From: a virus
IMG/VR virus record: IMGVR_UViG_3300047554_000460
Span: 1 to 22,858 of that record
Direction: 5' to 3' (one strand)
Length of the DNA stretch: 22,858 nucleotides
The notes below the pieces were generated by a model. That model was not told where the DNA came from, made no database searches, and saw only the letters and a program-made list of their open reading frames with translations. The translations under genes and the position numbers were made by a program. Below are positions 1 through 6,095 of this stretch, one piece after another. Positions within the stretch are counted from its first letter, which is position 1; each line of letters begins with the position of its first letter.

Positions 1-1
1 A

Positions 2-100
2 AAATTAAGTGAAGCAAAAATACCACCATATAGGTATGCTTTTGTGACAAAAAAAGTAAAAGGAAAAATAATTAGAAGGATAATAGATTTAAAGAAATAA
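2..100 (+). CDS. C-terminal end of an unidentified upstream gene (partial)
   Basis: An open frame enters from the left edge and ends at a TAA at 98-100, leaving 32 residues. The visible tail is basic (KKVKGKIIRR) and ends in DLKK. It shows no recognisable motif, so no function is proposed. It ends one base before the next start codon, in keeping with the tight packing of the window. The start lies outside the window. Confidence 0.5.
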   Translation, partial: KLSEAKIPPYRYAFVTKKVKGKIIRRIIDLKK

Positions 101-101
101 A

Positions 102-227
102 ATGAAATACATAACAACAATACTAGCTCTAGCTCTCCTTACAACAGGAGCTTATATGATGACTGAAAAAGAAAAAATACCTTACAGAAACGATGCTCAA
201 CAATATGACTTGTATTTGACCCATTAA
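102..227 (+). CDS. 41-residue exported or membrane peptide
   Basis: This short frame starts at the ATG one base after the preceding stop and ends in TAA. It begins MKYITTILALALLTTGAYM: a lysine, then a hydrophobic stretch of about 16 residues, then a polar charged tail (TEKEKIPYRNDAQQYD). That is the layout of a signal peptide or a single membrane anchor. No lipobox cysteine is present. Like nearly all genes here it lacks a Shine-Dalgarno sequence, and the start follows an A-rich stretch. The -35 of the promoter for the next operon lies inside its last codons. It sits at the end of the preceding gene group, where phages often keep small lysis or host-takeover membrane proteins, but nothing in the sequence fixes its role. 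It could also be a chance frame. Confidence 0.45.
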   Translation: MKYITTILALALLTTGAYMMTEKEKIPYRNDAQQYDLYLTH

Positions 228-244
228 TCATTTGACATTATAAT
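216..244 (+). promoter_or_regulatory. Near-consensus sigma70-type promoter of the packaging genes
   Basis: TTGACC at 216-221 is followed by a 17-nt spacer and a perfect TATAAT at 239-244. Transcription should start near 251, about 23 nt before the ATG at 274. This is the only promoter seen ahead of the helix-turn-helix and terminase genes. Unlike the promoters at 2234, 13334 and 18668, its -35 resembles the canonical sigma70 hexamer, so it may use the unmodified host polymerase. Confidence 0.7.
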
Positions 245-273
245 TAAAATGTTATTAGTACAATCTATTTTAA

Positions 274-642
274 ATGAGTCAGAGAACTTTCACAGATGAT
301 GAAGTTTCGACTATCAGAGAACTTTACGAAAGAGGGGGCTACACAAAATCAGAAATTGCTCGTTTGTATGAATGTTCTGTGACTACAGTATGCTTATGGT
401 TAAACCGCGATGAACAGGTTAGAATCTCGAAGTTTCAAATAAGGAGAAAAAAAAACACTTGTCTTTGTGGACAAAAACTTAAAAAACATGTAAGATGTAA
501 GGTATGCGGGTTACTAACACACAACCAAGATAGAACTACATTTTTACCTGAAATCTTTAAATACTTTGGAATACAAAACGGCAAGGATAAAATTTGTAAT
601 AGATGTGAAGAGACCTTTTTAAATAAATATGGCAGAGAATAA
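274..642 (+). CDS. Helix-turn-helix / zinc-ribbon DNA-binding protein
   Basis: The 122-residue product starts with a helix-turn-helix of the homeodomain-like/resolvase type at about residues 8-46. The pattern is FTDDEVSTIRELYE, then SEIARLYECSVTTVCLWL as the turn and recognition helix. A basic linker (IRRKK, about 56-60) leads to a cysteine-rich part with C63, C65, C75 and C78, and a further pair C108 and C111. This spacing fits one or two zinc-binding knuckles. It is probably a small DNA-binding regulator, or a protein that recognises DNA ahead of packaging. It is the first gene after the promoter at 216-244 and overlaps the terminase small subunit gene by 14 bases, which suggests translational coupling. 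The domain calls come from pattern reading; the exact family is unknown to me. Confidence 0.7.
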   Translation: MSQRTFTDDEVSTIRELYERGGYTKSEIARLYECSVTTVCLWLNRDEQVRISKFQIRRKKNTCLCGQKLKKHVRCKVCGLLTHNQDRTTFLPEIFKYFGIQNGKDKICNRCEETFLNKYGRE

Positions 643-1120
643 CAAATCAAATCCAAATGGAGCAAATAACACTACATCAGACCCAAGAGAACAGGTTTGT
701 TGGGATTTTTATGTTGAAAGTATAACTAAAGGACAAGTAAACGCTTATCAATCTGCAATAAAAGCAGGGTATAGTGAAGACCACTCAAGGAACATAACTA
801 TGCAAGGTTGGTTCAAGGAACGACTCGAAGAGTTAGAAAGAAAAGAGATGTTATCACTGGCAGAGAAAGTTTTGATGAAAACACTGAAATATAAAACAGA
901 CAAAATAAATGAAAAAGGGGAAGAAGAAATTAAGTCTGATGTACTAAGGATACAAGTAGATGCAAGTAAACACTTAACAAGTACCTTAGGAAAAGATAAA
1001 GGCTATTCTAGTAGAAGTGAATTAACTGGTAAAGATGGTAAAGATTTACCTACTCCAATTTTAGGAAATGTTATATCAAGCGACAACAGCAACAAAGAAG
1101 ATAGCGAATATAAAGAGTAA
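629..1120 (+). CDS. terS: Terminase small subunit
   Basis: This 163-residue protein has the hallmarks of the Terminase_2 family of small terminase subunits, which recognise the phage genome and hand it to the motor subunit. Near residues 21-53 the sequence reads EQVCWDFYVESITKGQVNAY followed by QSAIKAGYSEDHS. This is the family's typical N-terminal DNA-binding helix-turn-helix (E-F-x-x-x-Y-x-G-x-A-x-x-A-x-x-A-G-Y-S). A central charged helical part (about 62-100) would form the oligomerisation core. The C-terminal SELTGKDGKDLP tail is also typical of the family. The gene overlaps the preceding gene by 14 bases and the large subunit gene by 53. No Shine-Dalgarno sequence precedes the ATG. Confidence 0.88.
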   Translation: MAENNKSNPNGANNTTSDPREQVCWDFYVESITKGQVNAYQSAIKAGYSEDHSRNITMQGWFKERLEELERKEMLSLAEKVLMKTLKYKTDKINEKGEEEIKSDVLRIQVDASKHLTSTLGKDKGYSSRSELTGKDGKDLPTPILGNVISSDNSNKEDSEYKE

Positions 1121-2237
1121 GATAAGAGCAGTACAAGGCGGGACTTCTTCATCAAAGACTATTAGTATTTTGCTATATCTTATAGACAAAGCTCAAAGAG
1201 ATAAAGTTCCAACTCTTACATCAATAATATCGGAGTCAGTCCCTCACTTAAGAAGGGGGGCTTTGAGAGATTTTAAGAACATAATGAAAGGGCATAATTA
1301 CTGGAAGGAAGATAGATGGAGTGAGACAAATAAGACTTATAAATTTGAAACAGGTAGTGAAATAGAATTCTTCCCAGCCGACGATGATTCAAAACTAAGA
1401 GGGGGAAGAAGGGATAGGGCGTTTTTAAATGAAGCAAATAATATAAAGTTTAATTCTTTTGAGGAAATAGAGGTAAGAACCAAAGAGTTTATTTTTTTAG
1501 ACTGGAATCCTGTTTCAGAGTTTTGGTTTTATACTGAAGTTTTAGGAAAAAGAGATGATGTTGAGCATATAATATTAACCTATTTAGATAATGAAGCAGT
1601 ACCAGATGAAATAAAGAACTCGATTGAACAAAGAAGAAATAGAAAGGGGTGGTGGCAAGTATTCGGGTTGGGACAATTGGGAGAAGTGGAAGGGAAGATT
1701 TATAAAGATTGGCAGATAATAGATACCATACCTCACGAAGCTAGACTAGAAAGATATGGTTTAGATTTTGGCTATTCAAATGACCCAACGGCTATTATTG
1801 CAGTTTATTATTATAATGGTGGGTATATCTTTGATGAAATTTGTTTTATGAAAGGCTTAAGTAATAAACAAATAGCAGATGTTTTAAATAATTATCCTCC
1901 TGCTTTAGTAATAGCCGATAGTGCAGAGCCTAAAAGTATTGACGAATTAAAGCTTTATGGAATTAATGTTGCCCCAGCAAATAAAGGTAAAGGCTCAGTC
2001 AATCAAGGAATACAATATGTCCAAGACCAAAAGTGTTCGATGACTAAACGCTCAGTAAATATTATAAAAGAATACCGTAATTATTTATGGGACACAGATA
2101 AAGATGGAAAAATTTTAAATGTACCTGAAGGAGGTTTTGACCATACTTTAGATGCTATAAGATATGCGTTAGAATCTTTTGTGCCATATGAGGAAACGTA
2201 TGATGAATTTTCACTATATTCAAGCAAGTTTTCTTAA
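1068..2237 (+). CDS. terL: Terminase large subunit (packaging ATPase and nuclease)
   Basis: The 389-residue protein carries both terminase domains. The ATPase has a variant Walker A at residues 24-31 (GGTSSSKT) and a Walker B near 116-122 (RAFLNEA, with E122 as the likely catalytic glutamate). The RNase H-like nuclease shows three acidic sites: D233 in GLDFGYSNDPTA, D284 in VIADSAEPKSI, and D358/D362 in FDHTLDAIRYAL. This matches the Terminase_3/6C type that cuts concatemers and drives DNA through the portal. The ATG at 1068 is within the terS gene, a 53-base overlap. Related proteins often begin just before the Walker A region, so a later non-ATG start is possible, but 1068 is the nearest ATG. 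The stop codon TAA forms part of the -35 box of the next promoter. Confidence 0.93.
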   Translation: MLYQATTATKKIANIKSKIRAVQGGTSSSKTISILLYLIDKAQRDKVPTLTSIISESVPHLRRGALRDFKNIMKGHNYWKEDRWSETNKTYKFETGSEIEFFPADDDSKLRGGRRDRAFLNEANNIKFNSFEEIEVRTKEFIFLDWNPVSEFWFYTEVLGKRDDVEHIILTYLDNEAVPDEIKNSIEQRRNRKGWWQVFGLGQLGEVEGKIYKDWQIIDTIPHEARLERYGLDFGYSNDPTAIIAVYYYNGGYIFDEICFMKGLSNKQIADVLNNYPPALVIADSAEPKSIDELKLYGINVAPANKGKGSVNQGIQYVQDQKCSMTKRSVNIIKEYRNYLWDTDKDGKILNVPEGGFDHTLDAIRYALESFVPYEETYDEFSLYSSKFS

Positions 2238-2262
2238 CTCTTAAAATTTGTATGAGTATAAT
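2234..2262 (+). promoter_or_regulatory. Repeated late promoter, copy 1 (portal, leaderless)
   Basis: TTAACT at 2234-2239, a 17-nt spacer and TATAAT at 2257-2262. Only six bases separate the -10 box from the ATG at 2269, so transcription should begin at or beside the A of the start codon, giving a leaderless mRNA. The 12-nt block TCTTAACTCTTA at 2232-2243 is identical in copies at 13332 and 18666, and copies 1 and 2 share 20 identical bases (2229-2248 and 13329-13348). The terL stop codon lies within the -35. Confidence 0.78.
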
Positions 2263-2268
2263 TTTACT

Positions 2269-4119
2269 ATGGCAAAACTAACTAAAAAACAGCAATCCGC
2301 AATTGAGGAAGAAATAGCTAATGCGTGTATTGCGATTGTAGACCGAGAAAGAACTAACTGGGAAGAAGCTATCGTATATGTAACTGAAAAAGTAGCCTTT
2401 CGTATGAGAGAGCTTATTCGTATTCTAAGAAAGAATTACTGGGGTGTCTTTGATGAACCTATTGATAAATCAACAGGAAGAGAGAAAGTATGGATTGGTT
2501 TAGCTATGAGTCTTGTTGAGACTTGGACAAAGAATATTGATTTAGATTCAAAAGATATAGGTTTTATTGCTCGTGTTCCTGAAGGTTCACCAATTACTGA
2601 AATCACTAGAATTGCAACTAAAGACTATTTAGACCGAATGTACTTTGGAGAAATTCTAGACACAGACCAAAGACAAGTGTTGATTGACGGTACTTTAGTT
2701 TGGAAGACATGGGAAGATAAATCGTCAGGTAAAGTTGTAATGAAAAGAAAGACGGTTGATTTGCTTAACTGTTACATTGACCCCACTGAAGACTCAATAC
2801 AATCAGCTTACAGATTTACAGAAAGAAGTCTTGCTTTACCTGAGCAATTAGCTTCGATGACTGGTTGGAAGAACACTAAAGACTTAAAAGGTTCTCAAAC
2901 TTTAAATAAAATAGATGGTAACAGACGGTCAAACTTTGGTACTCAAACAACTGGGGAATTCCGTGATGTGTGGGAATGTTGGGGAAAGATTCCTAAATGG
3001 TTAATTAATGGGGATAAGAAAGCTGATGATGCCTACGAAGAGATTGATGGGCATATTGTAATTTCAGGACTTGAAGCTGTGCAACCAACTCTTCACTTAG
3101 TAGAAGAAAACACACGAAAAGATAAATTCGGAAACTCACTAAAACCTTATGAAGAATGGAGAGTAAGTAAACTGTCTAACAGATGGTACGGTCTTGGTAT
3201 TGTAGAAAGAATCCTTAACCTACAGGAATATCTAAATACTTTGGTAAACATCAGAATAAACCGAGGCTATGTATCTCAATTAGGACTATTTAAGATTAAG
3301 AAAGGAAAAGGTATTACTCCACAAATGCTTAACAAGCTACCTGTTAATGGTGCTATCCAAGTACAAGACATGGGGGACATTGAGCAAATGAATGTTTCTG
3401 AGGTTGGGCAATCTTCTTACAATGACGAAGAAGTTATAAAATACTGGTCACAGCAAATTACTTCAGCTCAACCTATCGCTTCAGGAGAAATAATGCCAGC
3501 TTCAGCAACTGCTACAAGTTCTGCTATTGCTAACACAAACGCTAAAACAGCCTTTACTCTCTTCAAAGAAAGTACAGGGTTGTTCCTTGAAAGATGGATT
3601 GATAGACACGCTATGCCTATTATTGCTAAAACTATAAAGAAAGGGGATATATTTAAAATTGTAGGAGATGATGATAAGTACAAAGAACTTATTGAAAATG
3701 TTGCTCTTGATTTAGTTTACAAGCAAATGAATGAAGGTGACGTTGTTCCTTCAGAGAATGAGCTATTGATGGCTGTAGATAGAGAAGTAGAAAACCTTTC
3801 ACGGTCTAGTCAATTCTTCGTTGAGAATGTACAAGAAATCATAGCTGATATGCTTGATAGTAAAGTTCATATTACAAATGAAGACTTAGATTCTTCAGTA
3901 ACTATTGCTAACTTACTACAACTTATGCAGATTCCACCTGAAAATAGAGATGATGATTCTGTCGCACAAATTTATGACTTAATGGGATTACGAAAACCAA
4001 AGTATAAAAAGCCTGAAATGCCTACTGGTCAAGAAATGACACAAGAGCAGATGATTAGTGGTACACCAAATCAAACAGATATTATGTCTAATTCACTCTT
4101 AAATGGACAAGTCGCATAA
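2269..4119 (+). CDS. Portal protein
   Basis: The 616-residue protein lies directly after terL and has the build of podovirus-type portals, the dodecameric ring at one capsid vertex through which DNA passes. Supporting stretches are LIDGTLVWKTWED and DLLNCYIDPTEDS in the first third, and SNRWYGLGIVERILNLQEYL with NTLVNIRINRGYVSQ in the middle, where portals carry the stem and clip. The C-terminal part is helical and rich in Q, M and E, as in a barrel or crown. I chose the ATG at 2269, giving MAKLTKKQQ, over an in-frame TTG at 2248. The promoter at 2234-2262 covers the TTG, so a transcript from it starts at 2269. The end overlaps the next gene by 17 bases. Confidence 0.82.
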   Translation: MAKLTKKQQSAIEEEIANACIAIVDRERTNWEEAIVYVTEKVAFRMRELIRILRKNYWGVFDEPIDKSTGREKVWIGLAMSLVETWTKNIDLDSKDIGFIARVPEGSPITEITRIATKDYLDRMYFGEILDTDQRQVLIDGTLVWKTWEDKSSGKVVMKRKTVDLLNCYIDPTEDSIQSAYRFTERSLALPEQLASMTGWKNTKDLKGSQTLNKIDGNRRSNFGTQTTGEFRDVWECWGKIPKWLINGDKKADDAYEEIDGHIVISGLEAVQPTLHLVEENTRKDKFGNSLKPYEEWRVSKLSNRWYGLGIVERILNLQEYLNTLVNIRINRGYVSQLGLFKIKKGKGITPQMLNKLPVNGAIQVQDMGDIEQMNVSEVGQSSYNDEEVIKYWSQQITSAQPIASGEIMPASATATSSAIANTNAKTAFTLFKESTGLFLERWIDRHAMPIIAKTIKKGDIFKIVGDDDKYKELIENVALDLVYKQMNEGDVVPSENELLMAVDREVENLSRSSQFFVENVQEIIADMLDSKVHITNEDLDSSVTIANLLQLMQIPPENRDDDSVAQIYDLMGLRKPKYKKPEMPTGQEMTQEQMISGTPNQTDIMSNSLLNGQVA

Positions 4120-4414
4120 TTCATCATTAGATAAAGAAACTCAGGAGATTTTAGCTAAGCAAAAAACAGTTGCTTCTGTCATTCACAGTGACGGATGGAA
4201 GATTGGTCGCCAGATGTTTGTTGATAAGATACTTGAGTTACAAAATGCTTTCAATATTGAAGAGGCTGACGAGCGAAAAATGTATATTGATTTACAAGCG
4301 AATAAGAAAGCAACTGCAATCCTATTTGATTTCCTTAGAGAGTTCGAGGGAACAGGACAAGAGGCAGAAGACAATAAGCACTTTGACAAAGGACACATTA
4401 TAAATTTGGAATGA
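4103..4414 (+). CDS. Small head-module protein of unknown function
   Basis: The 103-residue, mostly helical and charged protein lies between portal and scaffold and overlaps the portal gene by 17 bases. The core reads VIHSDGWKIGRQMFVDKIL, then KKATAILFDFLREFEGTGQE. Small proteins of this kind are common between portal and capsid genes, but I do not recognise the family. The gene ends in TGA, one of only two TGA stops in the window. The same frame stays open for 18 further sense codons to a TAA at 4469-4471, seven bases before the next ATG. A longer read-through form is therefore conceivable but unproven. There is no Shine-Dalgarno sequence; translation may be coupled to the portal gene. Confidence 0.65.
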   Translation: MDKSHNSSLDKETQEILAKQKTVASVIHSDGWKIGRQMFVDKILELQNAFNIEEADERKMYIDLQANKKATAILFDFLREFEGTGQEAEDNKHFDKGHIINLE

Positions 4415-4434
4415 GTTTCCGCAATGCTTCAAGC

Positions 4435-4449
4435 GGGTATTTATTACCC
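4435..4449 (+). other. Short inverted repeat between head genes
   Basis: GGGTA at 4435-4439 and TACCC at 4445-4449 can form a five-base-pair hairpin with a TTTAT loop. No run of T follows, so it is not an intrinsic terminator. It lies 21 bases after the TGA of the preceding gene and inside that gene's possible read-through extension. It may be a weak mRNA processing or stabilising element, or chance. Confidence 0.3.
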
Positions 4450-4477
4450 AATTTATAAGTTAGTACGTTAAAAGTAT

Positions 4478-5080
4478 ATGAATGACGAAGAAAACATTAC
4501 TCTCGAGTCACTATCTGATGAATCTCAATTGAATTCAGCAGACGACAACAGAACTGTTGGAAACGTAGCCCATGAGGGGAACGCTTCAGCAGAAGAATTA
4601 ACCCTCGGTGAATTGAATAGTAGGCTCGGTAAAGATTTTAAAGACAAGGAAACTGCTTTAAAAGCTCTAAAAGATACATTCTCTTTTGTCGGAAAAAGAA
4701 AAGAAGACATTGAGAAAGAGGTACTTGCGAGAGTTAGCAACAATCAAAGTACTGAATCAATCACTAAAGAATTGGCTGAAATGAGAAAAGAAAGATTCTT
4801 TGATAAGAATCCTGACTTAGCTCCTTTTAGACAAGCTTATGAGAAAGTTGGTGGAAGTCCTGAAGAGTTCTTTAACTCAGAAGCCTTCAAACCACTTATT
4901 GAAAAAGCAAAGGGTTACGACGAATCACAAAAACTAAGGACAGTACTAGAAAGTAATCCAAGATTAGCTTCAAGTAAAGATTCTTTGACTAAAGCAAATG
5001 ACTTAAAAAAAGCTGGGGGCAGACAAGAGGACTATGAAACCCTTGTCGCTAGAGCGGTGTTAGATGCTTATGATAATTAA
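4478..5080 (+). CDS. Probable capsid scaffolding protein
   Basis: The 200-residue protein lies immediately upstream of the major capsid gene, the standard place for a scaffold. Its composition fits: an acidic, disordered N-terminus (MNDEENITLESLSDESQ), then long charged helices rich in K, E, D and A with no cysteine or obvious catalytic motif. A central stretch (DKNPDLAPFRQAYEKVGGSP) and the C-terminal helical region (YETLVARAVLDAYDN) could bind the coat protein. Scaffolds assemble inside the procapsid and leave before DNA packaging. The role rests on position and composition rather than on a specific motif. The intergenic spaces before and after it are 63 and 26 bases and contain no terminator. 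Confidence 0.7.
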   Translation: MNDEENITLESLSDESQLNSADDNRTVGNVAHEGNASAEELTLGELNSRLGKDFKDKETALKALKDTFSFVGKRKEDIEKEVLARVSNNQSTESITKELAEMRKERFFDKNPDLAPFRQAYEKVGGSPEEFFNSEAFKPLIEKAKGYDESQKLRTVLESNPRLASSKDSLTKANDLKKAGGRQEDYETLVARAVLDAYDN

Positions 5081-5106
5081 TCTTAGATAAAAGCAATCTC
5101 AAAAAC

Positions 5107-6036
5107 ATGTCAGTAACAGGCTCATTTCAGACTTATGGAGACACAAACAGAAAGGAAGATGTTGTATTAAACGCAATTGAAATCCTAACAGCAGAAGAGA
5201 ACCAAGTTCAAACTGCTCTAGGAAGAACAAAAGCTATTGATACAGTTCACTCTTTTCAAGTTGACTCTCTTATGACTGCAGGCTCACTTGCTACACAGCA
5301 ATCAGCCGATTTCACAATAACAGGACTTACATCTCCTTCACGACTAACAAACATCGTAGAGGAAATTGCAAAGGCTTTTATTGTTTCTCGAGTACAAGAA
5401 GTTGTACAACACTATTCAGGACAAAACGAACTTGATAGACAAACAACTAAAGCTCTCAAAGATTGGGGTAACGCTTTGGAATTTGACCTAGTTCGTTCAA
5501 CACTAGTATCAGGAGTTTCTGGTACAGTAGCGAAAATGAATGGTGTTATTGTGGCTATTTCTAAATCTACAAACACAACTGTTCACACTTCAGGGACTGT
5601 CTTCTCAGCTACAATCCTAGACGGATTGATGACTGACAACTGGACAAACTCTAACGGAGATGTAGCAACAGACCTGTTTGTAGGAGGAGTTATCCGAAGA
5701 GTAATTGACAACTTTACACAGAAAAACAACATTGTTGTTAACAACGCAAATGGAGGTCCTACAATTGTTCGTACGGTATCGACTTACGAAACATCTATGG
5801 GTACTCTAAATGTACGAAAACACCGATACGTTGATATTTCTGGTACAGATGCAACTGCTCGTGTTCTAGGAGTTAGACCAGAGAAACTTAAGGTGGCTTA
5901 TCTTGATATGCCATTCATTAAGCAACTAGCAGAAAACGGAGCTTACAATAAGAAAGCAGTTTACGGTTCATGTACTCTTGAAGTGCGTAACCAAGATTCA
6001 AACTTCTTCTCTTCAGGTTTCCTTCGAACAGCATAG
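5107..6036 (+). CDS. Major capsid protein, SU10/DUF5309-like HK97 fold
   Basis: The 309-residue protein has the size and pattern of the SU10-like major capsid family (DUF5309). Its N-terminal region, with NAIEILTAEENQVQTALGRT and SFQVDSLMTAG, corresponds to the family's segment before the E-loop. The middle has DRQTTKALKDWGNALEFDLV followed by SGTVAKMNGVIV. The C-terminal half carries the axial-domain pattern with IVRTVSTYETSMGTLNVRKH and KLKVAYLDMPF. These subunits build the icosahedral shell. More C-ending codons and CGN arginines are visible here than in the downstream cassette, as expected for the most expressed gene. A strong terminator begins 17 bases after the stop. A family search would settle the assignment. 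Confidence 0.85.
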   Translation: MSVTGSFQTYGDTNRKEDVVLNAIEILTAEENQVQTALGRTKAIDTVHSFQVDSLMTAGSLATQQSADFTITGLTSPSRLTNIVEEIAKAFIVSRVQEVVQHYSGQNELDRQTTKALKDWGNALEFDLVRSTLVSGVSGTVAKMNGVIVAISKSTNTTVHTSGTVFSATILDGLMTDNWTNSNGDVATDLFVGGVIRRVIDNFTQKNNIVVNNANGGPTIVRTVSTYETSMGTLNVRKHRYVDISGTDATARVLGVRPEKLKVAYLDMPFIKQLAENGAYNKKAVYGSCTLEVRNQDSNFFSSGFLRTA

Positions 6037-6052
6037 TTATCTTTTCCACAAG

Positions 6053-6083
6053 CTTCCCCTTTACAAGAGGGGAGGTTTTTTTT
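6053..6083 (+). terminator. Rho-independent terminator after the capsid gene
   Basis: An eight-base-pair stem (CTTCCCCT at 6053-6060 with AGGGGAGG at 6068-6075, one T-G wobble) closes a seven-base loop and is followed by eight T. It should end or strongly reduce transcription of the head operon and so keep capsid mRNA more abundant than the genes downstream. The -35 and spacer of the next promoter lie within the hairpin and T-tract. Confidence 0.9.
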
Positions 6084-6088
6084 ATACT
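6060..6088 (+). promoter_or_regulatory. Promoter of the groEL/glycosylation cassette, nested in the terminator
   Basis: TTTACA at 6060-6065, a 17-nt spacer and TATACT at 6083-6088 each match the sigma70 consensus in five of six positions. The -10 box ends seven bases before the groEL ATG, so the transcript would be leaderless or nearly so. The element lies entirely within the capsid terminator and its T-tract. It lacks the 12-nt block of the three repeated promoters, so it is a different promoter class. Confidence 0.65.
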
Positions 6089-6095
6089 GTAATAA

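Noticed and set aside
232-264. Second promoter using TTGACA at 232-237
   Set aside because: The nearest -10-like TACAAT (259-264) is 21 nt away, and the hexamer at 17 nt is poor. The TTGACC/TATAAT pair at 216-244 is far better.
2248-2268. TTG start for the portal gene at 2248
   Set aside because: It lies inside the promoter whose transcript begins at about 2269, and the ATG at 2269 gives a natural N-terminus.
4383-4404. TTGACA with TATAAA as a promoter before the scaffold gene
   Set aside because: The spacer is only 10 nt, too short for a functional sigma70 promoter.
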